Below, piece by piece: positions 50,416-56,776 of a stretch of 56,776 bases of DNA. The notes under the pieces are model-generated. The model was not told where the DNA came from, searched no databases, and saw nothing but the letters and a program-made list of their open reading frames with translations. The stretch is from assembly GCA_000993535.1 (NCBI GenBank), contig LBWG01000002.1, positions 1 to 56,776 of the forward strand, written 5' to 3'. The position numbers were made by a program, and so were the translations under genes. Within the stretch, counting starts at the first letter, position 1; the number at the start of each line of letters is the position of its first letter. The stretch comes from Candidatus Uhrbacteria bacterium GW2011_GWF2_39_13 (GTDB lineage: Bacteria > Patescibacteriota > Patescibacteriia > UBA9934 > GWF2-40-263).

Positions 50416-51266
50416 GATCCATTCTCCTTCACATACCAAGGACACAGGACTCTCTGGATGAGGTTAAACACTAGCTGAATGCCAATCCCCATGAACCCGA
50501 GGGTCATAAGGTAAGGCAAAATCACATCCAATCGCGCGCTGCGATATAGACGTAGAAATCGATACCCATAACCTTCCTGTCCCGCCGCCCACTCGGTGGC
50601 GATAAGCAGAATCAGAGCCAGCCCGACTGTGGAGCGTATGGCGTCAATGATCTGAGGCAGCACCTGTCGAAATAAAATCGTCCAGATGATCTCCTGACCT
50701 GAAGCACCAAGAGTCTTGGCTGAAAAAATGTGCTGATCAGGGACTTCCCTAACAGCGGCATACACACGTCCGGCAATCGTAGGAAGGATCCCAAAAACGA
50801 TCACGGCAGTGTACAACTTGAATCCGAACCCGAAGAGAGTCAGGAACACGACCATCGCCGCATTGGGTACGATATTTTCCTCAAAGTTGAGGATACGTCC
50901 CCACATGCTCTCCGCCGCAACATAAGTGCCCATGTACAGTCCAAGTACGATTCCCAAAATACTTGCAATCATCAGTGCCGGAAGCAGTCGAGAAAATGAT
51001 GCCACAGTATCCATCCATAGCATATGTTCCCCACTGCGTGGATCAGTAATCATCTGGGCAAATCCACTGGCAAGCTTTCCCCAGGTGGGAATAAGAGTAT
51101 TGCTTCCCGAATAGGCCACGGAGGAATACAGAAGAACAATCAGACAGATTGCCATGAAGAAAAAACTGTTTCCGAGCCATCCAGGCAAGGGCTCACGCAT
51201 GATCCCAATTTTACGAACATCATCGCGCCAAGATCTGCGGATGATCTGTCGATCTTCTGTGGTCAT
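50412..51266 (-). CDS. ABC transporter permease (SsuC/NitT type)
   Basis: About 284 residues from the ATG at 51266 (MTTEDRQIIRRSWRD), with GGAGG 5 nt upstream. After a cytoplasmic head there are about six membrane segments (FFFMAICLIVLLYSSVAYS and onward). The EAA-type cytoplasmic loop is REVPDQHIFSAKTLGASGQEIIWTILFRQVLPQIIDAIRS, where EAA permeases bind their ATPase. This is the binding-protein-dependent importer family that takes up sulfonates, taurine, nitrate or similar solutes. The specificity is unknown. It pairs with the two solute-binding proteins of the operon. Confidence 0.88.
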   Translation of the reverse strand: MTTEDRQIIRRSWRDDVRKIGIMREPLPGWLGNSFFFMAICLIVLLYSSVAYSGSNTLIPTWGKLASGFAQMITDPRSGEHMLWMDTVASFSRLLPALMIASILGIVLGLYMGTYVAAESMWGRILNFEENIVPNAAMVVFLTLFGFGFKLYTAVIVFGILPTIAGRVYAAVREVPDQHIFSAKTLGASGQEIIWTILFRQVLPQIIDAIRSTVGLALILLIATEWAAGQEGYGYRFLRLYRSARLDVILPYLMTLGFMGIGIQLVFNLIQRVLCPWYVKENGS

Positions 51267-51340
51267 TGTATCCTCCATTACTTCATCTTTTTTTGTTTCT
51301 TCTCTTCAGGAGAGATTTTGTATTCTCTCCCCAAGAAAAG

Positions 51341-51376
51341 GGTCAAGATCGACTCCGTTTGGAATCGATCTCAACC
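51341..51376 (-). terminator. Internal terminator-like hairpin (SBP/permease junction)
   Basis: A 16-bp stem with three wobble pairs, GGTTGAGATCGATTCC / GGAGTCGATCTTGACC, followed by CTTTTCTTGGGG on the mRNA. Typical of attenuation between a binding-protein gene and its permease gene. Confidence 0.65.
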
Positions 51377-51394
51377 GCGTAGGAGACGCCAGCT

Positions 51395-52567
51395 TTACTT
51401 GACGTAGCTGGTATCGAAACGAAGCAATGCCGTTGGTTGATCGGTCTTGGTTCCCCAGGCCATCGGAACGTCATCGACGGACGCGACAAGCTTGTGGACG
51501 AGGCTGAACTCCTGGACTTTGGGCATGTTGCCCCTGAACTGTGTGCCGTCGAAAACAGTCACAGCATCCTTGGGTCCGAGCATGCGGGTCAGCTCCATGC
51601 TTCGCCCGATCGCTCCATTGTCCAGATCATTGAAATTGGGGCTGATCGCCTTATAGGTTTCAGCCTGTTGTGCCGGATTGTTGGTGCGATCGGTCATGGC
51701 CTGCATTGCGGCGGCGAGCGCCTTGACGGCACCTGAACCACCTTCGCGATCCAGCGCCTTCTGACCCATCACGAGCATGTCCGTGATCTCGTACTCACCG
51801 ATCATGCTGGAGTTGAACAGGTCGATCACGTCGTTGCCCTTGTCCTCATCGCCGTTGCGACGGTCAAGGACAGTGAATGTTTCGGGCGACCATCCACCGA
51901 AGGCGCGAAATGAGGAATCCTGCTTGCCTGCAAACTGCGGAGAACCGACGACGGGATCCAGATTTTCGAACATGTAGGTGGAGCCATACTGAGCCTCCAC
52001 ACCGTTGACCTGACACGCACGCCAGAACAGATACTGCGTGACGGAAAGCTCGGCTCCCTTGACCGGAACGCCGGAAAGATCCGCCCAGGTCTTGAGTTCA
52101 TCCTCGACGAGAATCTTGTCGGCTCCCTTGCTCCAGGAGGTGGGGAAAACCGCGACCGTGGCATCCCCACTGGACTTCTTACGTTCCATGGCGACCGCGA
52201 AGGCATCGGTGTTGGTGATGGTCAGACCATCGACGGTACCGGCTCCATAGACACCGAAACTCGGAACGTAGTCCAGGCGCTGGAACACGATATCGACACT
52301 GTTTTGTCGCTCATACTCCCCCTGATAACCCTGACGATTGTCCAAATACCCGAAGGTCTCGGCAGAAGCCAGAGCCGACCACGAGGTATACGGGCTCCAG
52401 GCGATCGTGAATACCGGCGTACCGGCAGGCGTCTGGGTCTTTTCATAGTGATCCCCCTGCGTGGCGGAAGCACTGACCGAGGTATTCGGATTCTCATTTT
52501 TGGTGCATCCGGCGTAGAGCGCCAACACAACCGCAAAACCCAGATTCATGAAATAGGACTGTCGCAT
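51395..52567 (-). CDS. Solute-binding lipoprotein of the ABC importer
   Basis: About 390 residues from the ATG at 52567 (MRQSYFMNLGFAVVLALYAGCTKN), chosen because AAGGAG lies 8 nt upstream; the track start at 52672 is far too long. Lipobox LYAGC. The mature part is a periplasmic-type binding fold of the NMT1/SsuA kind: IAWSPYTSWSALASAETFGYLD, VDGLTITNTDAFAVAM, KGAELSVTQYLFWRACQVNGVEAQYG and NDVIDLFNSSMIGEY. It presents the ligand to the permease from outside the cell. The gene is strikingly GC-rich. Confidence 0.85.
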   Translation of the reverse strand: MRQSYFMNLGFAVVLALYAGCTKNENPNTSVSASATQGDHYEKTQTPAGTPVFTIAWSPYTSWSALASAETFGYLDNRQGYQGEYERQNSVDIVFQRLDYVPSFGVYGAGTVDGLTITNTDAFAVAMERKKSSGDATVAVFPTSWSKGADKILVEDELKTWADLSGVPVKGAELSVTQYLFWRACQVNGVEAQYGSTYMFENLDPVVGSPQFAGKQDSSFRAFGGWSPETFTVLDRRNGDEDKGNDVIDLFNSSMIGEYEITDMLVMGQKALDREGGSGAVKALAAAMQAMTDRTNNPAQQAETYKAISPNFNDLDNGAIGRSMELTRMLGPKDAVTVFDGTQFRGNMPKVQEFSLVHKLVASVDDVPMAWGTKTDQPTALLRFDTSYVK

Positions 52568-52593
52568 CGATCTTCTCCTTGTGTTACTGAAGT

Positions 52594-52613
52594 GGTTGCG
52601 CGATTGCGCAACC
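52594..52613 (-). promoter_or_regulatory. Hairpin in the SBP leader
   Basis: Perfect 8-bp stem GGTTGCGC / GCGCAACC with a 4-nt loop, about 15 nt before the Shine-Dalgarno of the binding-protein gene. It could stabilise the mRNA 5' end or control ribosome access. Confidence 0.5.
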
Positions 52614-52657
52614 GTTGGTTTCACCCTTGCTGGATTTCCCCAGTTTGGGTGGTAAAA

Positions 52658-52689
52658 GCTCCACGCAAACACAAATGTTTTTGTGGAGC
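52658..52689 (-). terminator. Internal terminator-like hairpin (PspA/SBP junction)
   Basis: On the minus strand GCTCCAC ... GTGGAGC followed by TTTTACC, with an inner AAACA/TGTTT pair. It would partly terminate after pspA. Confidence 0.6.
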
Positions 52690-52721
52690 ACGTTGTTTGA
52701 TACTGACTGACTCAACTTAGA

Positions 52722-53558
52722 TCAGCTGAGCTTCTCGGCTTGGAGTGCGTTGGTCACAGTCGCAGAGGGTCGCGTTTCGACCTTTTCGGCCAGACCAAGT
52801 TGCGCCAGGAAGTCATCCTGAGCAACACTGTTGGTCGCATAGGCGAGGTATTCATCCTCCGCCTTGTTGGCATTGGTACCAGCCAGCTCTTCGGTAACAC
52901 GTGCCTGAGCTTCAGCCTGACCAACCAGATCACGCACATCAGCACGCAGCTTTGCCGTACCGCCATCCATGGATAGACCCGCAGTGAGCGAAGCGATCCT
53001 CTTTCGATTCTCGGCTCCGATCATTCGAGCAGCCATCTCAGCGGCCTCGCCCTGAAGCTTGCCTTGCTCGCGCTGCAGACTGACCATTGTGGTCTTAGCT
53101 TGCTCCACCTGTTTCTGATAGGTCTCAATATCACGATCCAGCTGTACGAGATACTCCTCGCGCTCCTTGACCGTGGACTGAGAATCGACGTAAGCCGCCT
53201 GATGTCGCATGAAATCTGGATCGACCTTAATTTCTTCGAGCGACTTGCCTGCAGTCTGAAGTTCCGTAGAACGCTTCTTGGCGGCTGCCATAGCGCCCTG
53301 CATTACTCGCTTGGACCTGGCGAGCTCCTCTGTCTTTGTGACCTTCGTTCTTTTGAGCTTCTCCTGCTCATGAATGACCGTCGCAACGGCTTCGGCAGCC
53401 TGATTAAGCATCTTTCCGATCTTCTCACCTTCCTCAGCGTAAACCGCCTTGATGGTGGTAGGATCTTTCATCATCAGCTTGTTGGCTTCATCCACCTTTC
53501 CAGTGATGCGAAGCCAGAAAATCTTCCACGAACGTCCGATGGATCCAAAAAATGCCAT
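52722..53558 (-). CDS. pspA: PspA/IM30-family membrane-stress protein
   Basis: About 278 residues from the ATG at 53558 (MAFFGSIGRSWKIFWLRITGKVDEANKLMM), with GAGGAG 8 nt upstream. Almost the whole protein is a long coiled coil (helices of about 60-200 residues: QLDRDIETYQKQVEQAKTTMVSLQREQGKLQ), the ESCRT-III-like PspA/Vipp1 profile, with a short amphipathic N-terminal helix for membrane binding. The C-terminus has no Vipp1-type tail but a Thr/Asn/Ala segment. It likely coats damaged or curved membrane. No PspF or PspBC is present; the neighbours are a VWA protein, two solute-binding proteins and AAA+ ATPase. Confidence 0.83.
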   Translation of the reverse strand: MAFFGSIGRSWKIFWLRITGKVDEANKLMMKDPTTIKAVYAEEGEKIGKMLNQAAEAVATVIHEQEKLKRTKVTKTEELARSKRVMQGAMAAAKKRSTELQTAGKSLEEIKVDPDFMRHQAAYVDSQSTVKEREEYLVQLDRDIETYQKQVEQAKTTMVSLQREQGKLQGEAAEMAARMIGAENRKRIASLTAGLSMDGGTAKLRADVRDLVGQAEAQARVTEELAGTNANKAEDEYLAYATNSVAQDDFLAQLGLAEKVETRPSATVTNALQAEKLS

Positions 53559-53594
53559 GTTACATCTCCTCATCCTAAGAACAGTTTTTGGTTA

Positions 53595-54353
53595 TTAAGA
53601 TCGTAAATACTCATTGTAATGACCAGAACTCTCAAACCCTCGCATTCGTACCTCTACCGTTTCTGCGAGTTCAAGAGAACGACGAAGCTCATCTGTTTCA
53701 CCATCAATAGCATTCGCAGATCCATCGCTAGCGGCTCGACGAGCGACCAACTTCTGTGCGCCTGCGAGGATGTTTCCAAGCTCGCGAACAGCAGACTGAA
53801 CTTGTTCAATGACACGCTCTCGTCGTTCACGCAAAGGAGCGGCGGCTTCTGCACTTAATTTAGAAATAAGCGTCTGATTTTTGAGCGTTCCTTCCAGAGC
53901 CTGAACGCACTGTTCAAACAATCGATTGACACCCGTACGGATATCCATCGCTGTAGAAACATCCAATTGGCTGAGGATGGAATCTTCTCCTTGAAAAGCA
54001 CTTGCCAAAGCACGAAGATCATCCAACGCTCGCTCGTCACGATCATCGTGATCTTGAGACAAGCGATGGCGCAGATCATCCAAACGTTCAGCAACGGCTT
54101 GTTGCTGAGCATCTTGAAGATTGCTTACTGTCTCCTGCACTATCTGCTCGGTACGGAAAATCAGATTGTAACCAGCCATACCTGTTCCAACCAAGAACGC
54201 CCCAATAGCAGTGAACAGAGGAATGGCGGGATCATGGCTGAATAGGGCAAACATTCCAGAACCGGCGGCAAACACCACCGGCCAGACCGTAAACGGATGT
54301 CCGAGCACACGCACGAGCACCCGCTTTCGAATCTCTTGACGACTGGGGAGCAT
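53595..54353 (-). CDS. Membrane protein with coiled-coil cytoplasmic domain
   Basis: 252 residues with AAGGAGG 8 nt before the ATG. Two hydrophobic segments form the N-terminal membrane hairpin (HPFTVWPVVFAAGSGMFALF and IPLFTAIGAFLVGTGMAGYNLIF). The rest is a charged coiled coil (EQIVQETVSNLQDAQQQAVAERLDDLRHRLSQ, then ARRAASDGSANAIDGETDELRRSLELAETVE). I recognise no family; XpaC-like membrane-stress proteins have a similar layout. Its position between the SBP-OmpA fusion and PspA suggests it is the membrane docking partner of PspA. Confidence 0.6.
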   Translation of the reverse strand: MLPSRQEIRKRVLVRVLGHPFTVWPVVFAAGSGMFALFSHDPAIPLFTAIGAFLVGTGMAGYNLIFRTEQIVQETVSNLQDAQQQAVAERLDDLRHRLSQDHDDRDERALDDLRALASAFQGEDSILSQLDVSTAMDIRTGVNRLFEQCVQALEGTLKNQTLISKLSAEAAAPLRERRERVIEQVQSAVRELGNILAGAQKLVARRAASDGSANAIDGETDELRRSLELAETVEVRMRGFESSGHYNEYLRS

Positions 54354-54368
54354 CGTGGTGCCTCCTTT

Positions 54369-55916
54369 TTAGAATGACTTTTGAGCCAAAGTAAACGTGA
54401 CACTCTGACCTTCCCCGCTGCTTTGGGTAGAAGGTTTGGCAATGGCACGAATACGATTCTTGCTGACTCCGGCTGTCTGCAGAGCCTCGCCCACGCTACG
54501 AGCACGATTTTGAGCAAGCGCTCCTGCGGCTACCTGATCGGCAGCATCCGCGCGCGAGTGCCCTTCAACCGTAATGTAGTAATTGGGCCAGCCCTTGAGC
54601 AGTCTGCCGATCTCCTGGGCATCGCGCACACCCTCAGGGGAGAGTCCTGCATTCCCTCGAGCAAAAGCAATGGTCTTGGCATCCAGGTTCCCGACAACCG
54701 TCAATTTATCCCAGTCTGCAGAGGAAAGCGCTGGCAGCTCAGAGGCTCCATGCATCTGTTCCTCTCCACCGGGATGAAACTTGGACGCCTGCATCTGGCG
54801 CAAGATCGTGTCGTAATACAATTCCTGTTCACGCCCTTCCACAGGGTTTTTCGCAAGCTTGCCTGTACGAACGAGAAATCGGGAGATTCCGGAGACCATA
54901 TCCTCCATGTTGGGAATACCTTTGGTCTCAAACCTTGGAACAAGACCCATATGAGCATAATTCTCCAAAGTGTTCTTCCACCTGATTCCTGCCACGGTGG
55001 CGAGCGCCTGATCGTTGGTGAGCTTGCTTCCCTGCTCCTGGGCGTCCTCAATCACCAGATCCATGAGTCCAGAAGGTTGACTGGTATAGGACCAGAGGCT
55101 CCTGAAATAGGCCTGAGTAAAAAAATTCACCTGATCGGGATGGGTAGCAAGATAGTTTCGACTCACCGTCATCACGTCCACAATGGTGGCTGTGGTGGCG
55201 GACGAATCGTAAATCTTGTGCACACCATCGATCTCGAGGGCTTTGGACAGCCAAGGTTCCCACAAAACAAATGCTTTACGTTCGTTGGGTTTTGTCCCGC
55301 TGAGCTGCTTGTAAATCGCCTCGGCACCTTCGGCTGTTTCCAACCAATTCTGGTCAGTGGTAAGCATGGGAAGCATACCGGAGATCATCTGTCGCGCTAG
55401 AGTTTCGCTGGGTGAGTTTGATGTCACCAGAATCTTGGCTCCAAGCTGATTTAAAGCCTGGACGTTTGGAACAGAGACCTTATATGCGACCACTCCATCG
55501 GCTCCGTGGCTTTCATCGATGACAAAAATAATGGAACCAGGAAACTCTCCAAGATCCTGTCCTGTGACCAAATCCGCGTCAATGGTATTGACCGCAAAAT
55601 CGCAATCTCCATTGCGCAATGCTTTGGCACGCGCCAAATAATCAGCAGCGTCATCCTTCCAGTTAAAACGAATTCCCTGTGAGGCAAGCTCGCGCTTCAT
55701 CGCCGGCGAACGTACGATCGCATAACCGGCAAAGGAATCACCGCAGACGTTCATCTCAGATGTGTAACTGGCACTAGCACTAGTGGATTCCACCAGACGA
55801 GACTGTATTTTAGGATAGATAAGGAACTTGAATGCAACTCCAAAGATAACGATGAGCACCAGGACAAACAGACCAGCTCCCAGATTACGCATGGCCCGCG
55901 TTTCATTGTCAGCCAT
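54369..55916 (-). CDS. Membrane-anchored solute-binding protein fused to OmpA-like domain
   Basis: 515 residues with GAAGGAG 7 nt before the ATG. One N-terminal membrane helix (LGAGLFVLVLIVIFGVAFKFLIY) anchors an extracytoplasmic binding-protein fold (about residues 50-330: CGDSFAGYAIVRSPAMKRELASQGIRFNW, GDCDFAVNTIDADLVTGQDLGE, SVPNVQALNQLGAKILVTSNSP). After a linker the C-terminal 110 residues are OmpA-like: FARGNAGLSPEGVRDAQEIGRLLKGWPNYYITVEGHSRADAADQVAAGALAQNRARSVGEALQTAGV, with the peptidoglycan-binding EGHSRADAA stretch. Thus one protein joins ligand recognition and cell-wall attachment. It is separate from the lipoprotein binding protein in the same operon. Confidence 0.78.
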   Translation of the reverse strand: MADNETRAMRNLGAGLFVLVLIVIFGVAFKFLIYPKIQSRLVESTSASASYTSEMNVCGDSFAGYAIVRSPAMKRELASQGIRFNWKDDAADYLARAKALRNGDCDFAVNTIDADLVTGQDLGEFPGSIIFVIDESHGADGVVAYKVSVPNVQALNQLGAKILVTSNSPSETLARQMISGMLPMLTTDQNWLETAEGAEAIYKQLSGTKPNERKAFVLWEPWLSKALEIDGVHKIYDSSATTATIVDVMTVSRNYLATHPDQVNFFTQAYFRSLWSYTSQPSGLMDLVIEDAQEQGSKLTNDQALATVAGIRWKNTLENYAHMGLVPRFETKGIPNMEDMVSGISRFLVRTGKLAKNPVEGREQELYYDTILRQMQASKFHPGGEEQMHGASELPALSSADWDKLTVVGNLDAKTIAFARGNAGLSPEGVRDAQEIGRLLKGWPNYYITVEGHSRADAADQVAAGALAQNRARSVGEALQTAGVSKNRIRAIAKPSTQSSGEGQSVTFTLAQKSF

Positions 55917-56077
55917 CGAATTCTCCTTCTTTCTTTCTATTTAATTGAAGAGGACAAAGCTTATAGAACAAATGTATTCTTTTCAGCCTCAGGTTACCTC
56001 ATGTTATTGAGATGACCTTAGGAGAAAAGTCCTTCATCGATCCACAATCATGTGAAGTCGAGAAGGACAAGGTGTCG
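55917..56077. other. Intergenic gap before the VWA gene
   Basis: About 160 bases with no ORF of note and no clear terminator. It holds the ribosome binding site of the SBP-OmpA gene and a few short AT-rich tracts only. Confidence 0.4.
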
Positions 56078-56776
56078 TTAACGCCTGATACGAACAGGAA
56101 TCGTTCGACGTCTCACAGATACAGACGTCAGAATAAAAATCATGAGAAGGATCGTTGTCAGCCCACCCCCATTTGGTCCAGTCCCTGCCGTACTGCAGCT
56201 TGACTGAACAAGCTCAGGAGGAGCTTCGGGAGCGGAAGCCGAAGGGGCGGCTTTCACTGCAGGATCAGGAGGTTGTTCTCCCAATGGATAGTTGGGCGGA
56301 GTTTGCGAGAGCGCCACAAGCCACACCTTTGCCACTTCCATCGGAAGCCCTGCGGTAGCAGAGAAGTCTGCCGGAGCATCCTTTCCGCCCGCCTCCACCA
56401 CGATCGCTTTCTTAAGAGCGGTCTGGAGACTTACAGCATCATCGGCCGGCTGATAAGAATCGGCCCATTGAGCCAGCTGATGAGTAGCACCGCCTGGCAT
56501 AGATACACCGATGACATCCATTCGGATGCCTCGCTGAGTCACCATAGGAGCATAGAGACTCATCTCGGATCCATCGGAAGCTTCGCCATCGGTCACCACC
56601 AAAAGCTGGTAACGCCCGATGTTGTTCTGCTGTCCTCGATCATAGAGCAGCCGATCGGTTCCGTTCTTGATGGCAACTCCCAGCGGAGTTCCTCCTCCGG
56701 CACTGACACGATCAAGAGCAGAAAAAAAATCTTCACGAACAGGCGCCAAAGGCGGATCCATGAGCCAGTACATACG
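56078..56776 (-). CDS. VWA-domain protein with C-terminal membrane tail (5' end outside window)
   Basis: The visible 231 codons are the C-terminal part; the start lies beyond the right window edge. The VWA (von Willebrand A) motifs are GGGTPLGVAI (MIDAS Thr) and LVVTDGEASDGS (MIDAS Asp); the first DxSxS motif should lie outside. The domain ends near MDVIGVSMPGGATHQLAQWADSYQPADD. A Pro/Ala linker (QPPDPAVKAAPSASAPEAPPEL), SCSTAGTGPNGGG, a short membrane segment (LTTILLMIFILTSVSV) and an RRRTIPVRIRR tail follow. This last layout looks like a C-terminal sorting signal. It is the upstream neighbour of the SBP-OmpA gene and likely the first visible gene of the operon. Confidence 0.75.
   Translation of the reverse strand, partial: RMYWLMDPPLAPVREDFFSALDRVSAGGGTPLGVAIKNGTDRLLYDRGQQNNIGRYQLLVVTDGEASDGSEMSLYAPMVTQRGIRMDVIGVSMPGGATHQLAQWADSYQPADDAVSLQTALKKAIVVEAGGKDAPADFSATAGLPMEVAKVWLVALSQTPPNYPLGEQPPDPAVKAAPSASAPEAPPELVQSSCSTAGTGPNGGGLTTILLMIFILTSVSVRRRTIPVRIRR

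Noticed and set aside
1-56776. Alternative genetic code (UGA as glycine), as in Gracilibacteria or Absconditabacteria
   Set aside because: UGA terminates many genes, including ATGA overlaps (for example 29126 and 50412), and no conserved protein needs readthrough of UGA.
1-56776. CRISPR array
   Set aside because: No regularly spaced direct repeats were seen; the dispersed palindromes are irregular and lack spacers of constant size.

Overview
The window looks like a chromosome segment from a Candidate Phyla Radiation (Patescibacteria) bacterium, probably of the Uhrbacteria/Magasanikbacteria kind; the lineage is an inference. Reasons: an AT-rich backbone, tightly packed genes, a peptidoglycan toolkit (MurF, MurJ, class B PBP, D,D-carboxypeptidase), and several core proteins reduced to minimal domain sets (RNA polymerase alpha without its C-terminal domain, AspRS without the GAD insertion, AlaRS without C-Ala, MurF with almost no N-terminal domain). 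UGA is a normal stop, which argues against the recoded Gracilibacteria/Absconditabacteria.

Layout. 0-3.3 kb: two unknown proteins and an ATP-grasp/phospho-His enzyme related to PEP synthase. 3.4-9.0 kb: a surface-glycan operon (flippase, three glycosyltransferases, O-antigen-ligase-like polymerase). 9.1-12.9 kb: infA-rpmJ-rpsM-rpsK-rpsD-rpoA-rplQ-rplM-rpsI, read from a consensus sigma70 promoter. 13-19.8 kb: AlaRS, MurJ, a PKD/calcium-repeat surface protein, CorA, a GT2 and a SpoU methylase. 19.9-23.8 kb: a TrmA/RlmD-type methylase, Era, a lipoprotein, a thioredoxin-like protein and a FecR-like protein. 23.8-24.6 kb: an initiator tRNA-fMet gene interrupted in its anticodon loop by a group I intron (IC3/Azoarcus-like core) that carries a PD-(D/E)XK homing endonuclease of the I-Ssp6803I type. 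24.6-27.3 kb: a GC-rich insert directly after that tRNA, with a frameshifted Mpa/Cdc48-like AAA+ ATPase, a small protein and a DUF1360-like membrane protein. 27.4-45.6 kb: AT-rich backbone (glycosyltransferase, exporter, carboxypeptidase, ScpA/B, AspRS, AsnRS, Dus, a lone KAS III, transglutaminase lipoprotein, MurF, PBP and others). 45.8-46.6 kb: a GC-rich orphan gene with a perfect sigma70 promoter, flanked by dispersed palindromic repeats. 47.5 kb to the window end: a minus-strand operon of higher GC encoding a VWA protein (cut by the window edge), a membrane-anchored solute-binding/OmpA fusion, a membrane coiled-coil protein, PspA, a solute-binding lipoprotein, an ABC permease, an ABC ATPase and a Ycf46-like AAA+ protein.

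How the parts may work together. The last operon combines a NitT/TauT/SsuABC-like importer with two different solute-binding proteins, one tied to peptidoglycan by an OmpA domain, plus PspA and two membrane or surface partners and a Ycf46-like AAA+ ATPase. This gene set is the best candidate for an undescribed system, plausibly envelope sensing or maintenance linked to uptake. Three of its gene junctions carry terminator-like hairpins, which suggests tuned stoichiometry, and it ends at a strong terminator. Several backbone genes have a -10 element only 6-10 nt before the start codon (leaderless or nearly so), whereas nearly all genes of the GC-rich blocks have canonical AGGAG ribosome binding sites and two have TTGACA-N17 promoters. 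This suggests that those blocks have a separate origin.
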